From an uncultured Actinomyces sp. (GTDB lineage Bacteria > Actinomycetota > Actinomycetes > Actinomycetales > Actinomycetaceae), in NCBI GenBank assembly GCA_915069725.1, contig CAJZFF010000063.1:1-8134 (forward strand): a stretch of 8,134 nucleotides of DNA, written 5' to 3'. Below the pieces are notes generated by a model. It saw only the letters and a program-made list of their open reading frames with translations. It was not told the DNA's origin and made no database searches. A program made the position numbers and the translations under genes. Numbering within the stretch: the first letter of the stretch is position 1; each line of letters opens with the position of its first letter. This document shows positions 6,105-8,134 of the stretch, piece by piece.

Positions 6105-6169
6105 GAGCCGGGCATTTCTCGCGGTGCCCGACGGAAATTCGGAGGGGCTGCGCGAAAAACGCCCGGCTC
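6105..6169. repeat. Long inverted repeat, 18-bp arms with two mismatches
   Basis: GAGCCGGGCATTTCTCGC (6105-6122) and GCGAAAAACGCCCGGCTC (6152-6169) are inverted repeats matching at 16 of 18 positions, separated by 29 bases. It lies between the greA stop (6195) and the paralogue start (6038). The inner region can also pair: CGGGCA (6109-6114) is perfectly complementary to TGCCCG (6125-6130), and this shorter hairpin competes with the long stem for the same bases. It may end greA transcription or control read-through to the paralogues. A normal T tract does not follow the second arm on either strand, so it is not a classical intrinsic terminator. Confidence 0.6.
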
Positions 6170-6194
6170 GGTGGAAGGGGAGCGGAAAAGAGGC

Positions 6195-6680
6195 TCAGAC
6201 CCGCTCGACCTTGACGATCTCGGCCTGGATCTTCCGGCCGTTGGGGGCCTCGTAGGAGACGGTGTCGCCCGCGCGGTGCCCCATGAGGGCCTGCCCCAGC
6301 GGGGCGTCGGGGGAGAAGACCTTGACGCCGTCGGGCACGTCCTCGGTGATCTCCTGGCCGCCCAGGGCGAAGACCTGCTCCTTTCCGGCCACCTTCGCGG
6401 TGACGATGGTGCCGGCCGAGACCGAGCCGTCGTCGGCCGCCTCGCCGATCTGGGCGTTCTCCAGGGTCTCCTCGAGCTGGATGATGCGCGCCTCGTTGAG
6501 CCCCGCCTCCTCGCGGGCGGCGTGGTAGCCGGCGTTCTCCCGCAGGTCACCCTCCTGGCGGGCCGCTTCCACGCGCTGGGCGATCTCCTTGCGCTCGGTC
6601 GTCTTGCGGTGCTCGAGCTCGGCGGCCAGCCGGTCGTAGGCCTCCTGAGTGAGCCAGGTGCCCTGTGACTGCTCGGACAT
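6195..6680 (-). CDS. greA: Transcription elongation factor GreA
   Basis: Binds the secondary channel of RNA polymerase and stimulates cleavage of the backtracked RNA end, rescuing stalled complexes. The 161-residue product is the usual length. The N-terminal coiled coil (about 10-80) carries the tip EGDLRENAGYHAAREE, with the acidic residues that act at the polymerase active site. The C-terminal globular domain (about 85-161) has SVSAGTIVTAK, a VFSPDAPLGQALMGHRAGDTV block and EIVKVERV. The start at 6680 is fixed by AAGGAGGA four bases upstream; longer extensions in the same frame are Pro/Arg/Ala-rich and not part of GreA. GC is high, as in native genes. It lies downstream of the hemolysin III gene on the same strand, after a 334-base gap, so it probably has its own promoter. 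Confidence 0.97.
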   Translation of the reverse strand: MSEQSQGTWLTQEAYDRLAAELEHRKTTERKEIAQRVEAARQEGDLRENAGYHAAREEAGLNEARIIQLEETLENAQIGEAADDGSVSAGTIVTAKVAGKEQVFALGGQEITEDVPDGVKVFSPDAPLGQALMGHRAGDTVSYEAPNGRKIQAEIVKVERV

Positions 6681-6861
6681 GGGTCCTCCTTGGATGACTG
6701 GTGCTGGTCGCTCGGCAGCCGGTCGGGTCACCTTGCGACGACGACACCCGGCGGCTCCTCGTAGGGCCGACCGGGGTTGAAGCGCGAGTCTACGCCGCAG
6801 CCTGGGGAGATGCTGTGTAGTTGGCGAAAGGTGCTGGAATATTCCGGGTCCGCGGTCGGGT

Positions 6862-6900
6862 GCCGAGGCGGGTGAATCCTTGCCGGCCCGCCTGATCGGC
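6862..6900. repeat. GC-rich stem-loop in the greA upstream region
   Basis: AGGCGGG (6866-6872) pairs with CCCGCCT (6887-6893) around 14 bases, and the outer GCCG (6862-6865) pairs with CGGC (6897-6900) across a 3-base bulge. No T tract follows on either strand. It could be a leader structure or part of a terminator, and such hairpins are also common by chance in DNA of this GC content. Confidence 0.3.
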
Positions 6901-6956
6901 GGCGTCGCGGGGGTCGGAAGACTCGGTGGGTAAAGCGCTCGGCTCGATGGTGTGGC

Positions 6957-6973
6957 GGCCCGTGCACCGGGCC
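6957..6973 (-). terminator. GC-rich hairpin downstream of the hemolysin III gene
   Basis: GGCCCG-TGCAC-CGGGCC is a perfect 6-bp stem with a 5-base loop, about 42 bases beyond the stop of the minus-strand gene ending at 7015. There is no T tract, which many actinobacterial terminators lack, so a terminator role is possible but unproved. Confidence 0.33.
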
Positions 6974-7014
6974 TGGCGGCCTCGGGGGTCGCCTCACGGT
7001 CGGCTCCGCCCCCT

Positions 7015-7725
7015 CTAGCGCACAACCGCCAGGAAGCAGGCCACGCACTGGCAGGCCCACGCGGCCACGGTGCACACGTGGAAGATCTCGTGGAAGCCGA
7101 ACCAGCGCGGCGATGGGTCGGGAGTCTTGCGGGCATAGACCACGGCGCCCAGCGTGTAGGTCACGCCGCCTGCCACCAGCAGCCACACGATCACGGGGCC
7201 GCCCTCCCGCCAGAACTGCGGCAGGAACCAGACCGCCACCCAGCCCAGGATGATGTAGAGGGCGGTGGTGAACCAGCGCGGGGCGTGCATCCACAGTAGG
7301 TTCGTGGTCGTGCCGATCGCCGCCCCCGCCCACACGATCCCCAGGACCAGGGTGGCCGTGCGCGTCGGCAGCAGCGCCGCCGACAGGGGCGTGTAGGTGC
7401 CGGCGATGAGCAGGTAGATGTTCGCGTGGTCGATCCGCCGCAGGGTGGCCGCGACCTTCGCCGGCCAGTGCCCGGTGCCGATGTGGTAGACGCCGGAGTT
7501 GGCGAACAGTAGCAGCGAGCACGTCAGGTAGACGGCGCAGGCCCACTTCAGGCCCGCTCCCGGCGCCAGCACCGTCAGCACGATGCAGGCCGCCAGGGCC
7601 AGCGGTGCGGTACCGGCGTGGATCCATCCGCGCAGCCTCGGCTTGACGGAGGCGATGACGCCCTTGGCGCTCATGGACGCAGAGCGGCGCGGGGCCTGCG
7701 ACGTCGAGGGCGATGTCGGTGACAT
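7015..7725 (-). CDS. Hemolysin III / TrhA (PAQR) family membrane protein
   Basis: A seven-helix integral membrane protein of the progesterone/adipoQ receptor superfamily. Bacterial members (YqfA/TrhA, hemolysin III) are linked to membrane lipid or energy homeostasis. The name hemolysin is historical and does not make this a toxin. Family marks seen are LRGWIHAGTAPLAL near residue 31, FANSGVYHIGTGHW with Ser77 and His81, RRIDHANIYLLIAGTYTPL with Asp99, and FHEIFHVCTVAAW with His212 and His216. These fit the conserved S-x-x-x-H, Asp and H-x-x-x-H metal-site pattern. About seven hydrophobic segments run from residue 38 to 235. Length 236 is normal, with a polar N-terminal extension of about 28 residues. 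The start at 7725 has only a moderate AAGGACG upstream, so a later start (for example Met18) is possible. The gene is divergent from the uppS-like gene, matching the Rv1085c/Rv1086 arrangement. A repeated motif at 7776-7811 may regulate it. Confidence 0.92.
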   Translation of the reverse strand: MSPTSPSTSQAPRRSASMSAKGVIASVKPRLRGWIHAGTAPLALAACIVLTVLAPGAGLKWACAVYLTCSLLLFANSGVYHIGTGHWPAKVAATLRRIDHANIYLLIAGTYTPLSAALLPTRTATLVLGIVWAGAAIGTTTNLLWMHAPRWFTTALYIILGWVAVWFLPQFWREGGPVIVWLLVAGGVTYTLGAVVYARKTPDPSPRWFGFHEIFHVCTVAAWACQCVACFLAVVR

Positions 7726-8091
7726 GGGCGTGAGCGTCCTTCTGGGTGGAGTGGGGTGGGAACGGGTCGATGCTGAACCTTACGACTCCGTAGGTTACGT
7801 GAGCGTAGGTTGTGGTGGTAGCGATCCGGACGGCGATGTGACGCGGCAGGCACCGTGGCCTGCGGCGGCAGCTTCCGCGGCCGTCGTTGCCAGCGCCAGT
7901 GCGGCCCGGCCGTCTGGCACGCCTCTGTTGTGCCCCGGCAACCCTGGGCGAACCTGATGGCCGGATTTGACCCGGCTGTTAACCGGCTCGTCCAGCGCAG
8001 GAGGGGCCTTGCACGATAGCGTTGGAGGTGGCCCCGCGCCGTCGGGCCCCGTCCCCCAACAACCCCACCGAGGAGCCCCGAGGAAAACGGC
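7726..8091. other. 366-base divergent intergenic region
   Basis: This region carries the promoters of the minus-strand hemolysin III family gene and the plus-strand isoprenyl synthase gene. The symmetric CGTAGGTT sites at 7776-7811 lie 51-86 bases from the hemolysin III start. The right part is very GC-rich. TAGCGT (8017-8022) fits the loose TANNNT form of an actinobacterial -10 for the plus-strand gene, but no matching -35 is seen. The frames open here have no ribosome binding sites or natural composition, so no gene is called. Confidence 0.5.
7776..7811. promoter_or_regulatory. Putative operator with three AACCT(T)ACG / CGTAGGTT half-sites
   Basis: AACCTTACG (7776-7784) is followed by the inverted CGTAGGTT (7789-7796) and a direct copy CGTAGGTT (7804-7811). 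The two direct copies have a 15-base period, and TACG-ACTC-CGTA (7781-7792) is an exact inverted core. From memory, similar CGTAGGTT palindromes precede fatty-acid desaturase and lipid genes in actinobacteria and are bound by TetR-type regulators. The position, 51 bases before the membrane protein gene, suits a repressor site overlapping its promoter. On the minus strand CGTAAGGT could contain the -10. The regulator itself is not in the window. Confidence 0.45.
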
Positions 8092-8134
8092 ATGGCAGGC
8101 GACAACCTCCTCTACGACATCTACGAGCGCCGGC
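8092..8134 (+). CDS. N-terminus of a Z-isoprenyl diphosphate synthase (UppS-like), truncated by the window
   Basis: Only the first 14 residues are visible: MAGDNLLYDIYERR. LLYxIYERR is the typical opening of actinobacterial cis-prenyltransferases, which lengthen farnesyl- or geranyl-type diphosphates with isopentenyl diphosphate for cell-wall carrier lipids. The catalytic Asp motif (usually HVAxIMDGNRRWA) would lie beyond the window end. GAGGA ahead of the ATG with about 7 bases spacing supports the start. The divergent arrangement with the hemolysin III gene matches M. tuberculosis Rv1085c/Rv1086, where Rv1086 is a short-chain Z-isoprenyl diphosphate synthase. Whether this one makes short (Z-FPP) or long (C50-55) chains cannot be told. 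Confidence 0.75.
   Translation, partial: MAGDNLLYDIYERR

Larger units (their letters stand above)
6681..7014. other. 334-base intergenic region and probable greA leader
   Basis: No gene is supported. All long frames here are out-of-frame continuations of neighbours with biased Pro/Arg content. The greA promoter is expected in it on the minus strand, but I could not identify a good -35/-10 pair. Visible elements are the stem-loop at 6862-6900, the perfect palindrome GGAATATTCC (6836-6845) and the GC-rich hairpin at 6957-6973. The region equivalent to M. tuberculosis Rv1081c, which follows greA there, has no clear counterpart. Confidence 0.5.

Noticed and set aside
6836..6845. Palindrome GGAATATTCC as an operator
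   Set aside because: Only 10 bases, a single copy, and not clearly placed relative to a promoter.
6681..7136. N-terminal extension of GreA by an open frame of about 150 codons
   Set aside because: The extension is Pro/Arg/Ala-rich, and AAGGAGGA directly precedes the ATG at 6680, which gives the standard GreA length.
6728..7627. 299-residue minus-strand frame overlapping the hemolysin III gene
   Set aside because: Arg/Pro/His/Gly-rich, and it lies in another frame of the gene that shows PAQR motifs and seven helices.
7015..7725. A secreted toxin, from the hemolysin III name
   Set aside because: The sequence is a seven-helix PAQR membrane protein with the conserved metal-site pattern; the family name is historical.
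1..8134. CRISPR arrays, tRNA or rRNA genes, insertion sequences and phage genes
   Set aside because: No regularly spaced repeats, no cloverleaf-like sequence, and no transposase or integrase motifs were seen on either strand.

Overview
The window looks like chromosomal DNA from a high-GC actinobacterium, most probably an Actinomyces-type or related member of the Actinomycetales. The flanking genes are strongly GC-rich (about 75% in a 60-base line of greA). The order greA, hemolysin III family gene, divergent Z-isoprenyl diphosphate synthase start resembles the Mycobacterium tuberculosis Rv1080c / Rv1085c / Rv1086 neighbourhood. The genus is inference, since no rRNA or other diagnostic marker is present.

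Layout: bases 1-74 are the tail of an unidentified plus-strand gene, followed by a clear hairpin terminator (124-169). A minus-strand orphan gene (207-935) has a strong ribosome binding site. A 478-base stretch without a convincing gene (936-1413) leads into three co-directional plus-strand genes: a four-helix membrane protein (1414-1851), a 462-residue protein with a pilin/TadE-like N-terminus and a glycine-rich, apparently beta-rich body (1935-3323), and a lipoprotein (3323-4018) whose start codon overlaps the preceding stop. Converging on these is a minus-strand gene for peptide methionine sulfoxide reductase MsrA (4145-4861). Upstream of msrA lie two tandem minus-strand genes for diverged paralogues of unknown function (4954-5517 and 5568-6038), then greA (6195-6680), a hemolysin III/TrhA membrane protein gene (7015-7725), and finally the first 43 bases of a plus-strand polyprenyl synthase gene (8092-8134).

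Two layers are visible. The right side (greA, hemolysin III, uppS-like start) and msrA look like conserved housekeeping DNA. The stretch from roughly 1200 to 3490 is much poorer in GC, down to 33% in one 60-base line, and encodes envelope-targeted proteins of no recognised function. The two paralogous genes are also somewhat lower in GC than greA. These are the accessory parts of the window.

Most interesting candidate system: the membrane protein, pilin-like secreted protein and lipoprotein set. The middle protein carries a prepilin-like processing site with a glutamate five residues after the predicted cut, one hydrophobic helix, then a Gly/Ala-rich domain and a cysteine as its last residue. 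A plausible reading is a Tad/type-IV-pilus-like exported surface or effector protein with two membrane-anchored partners. No Tad ATPase, prepilin peptidase or known toxin domain is in the window, so export route and function are inference only.
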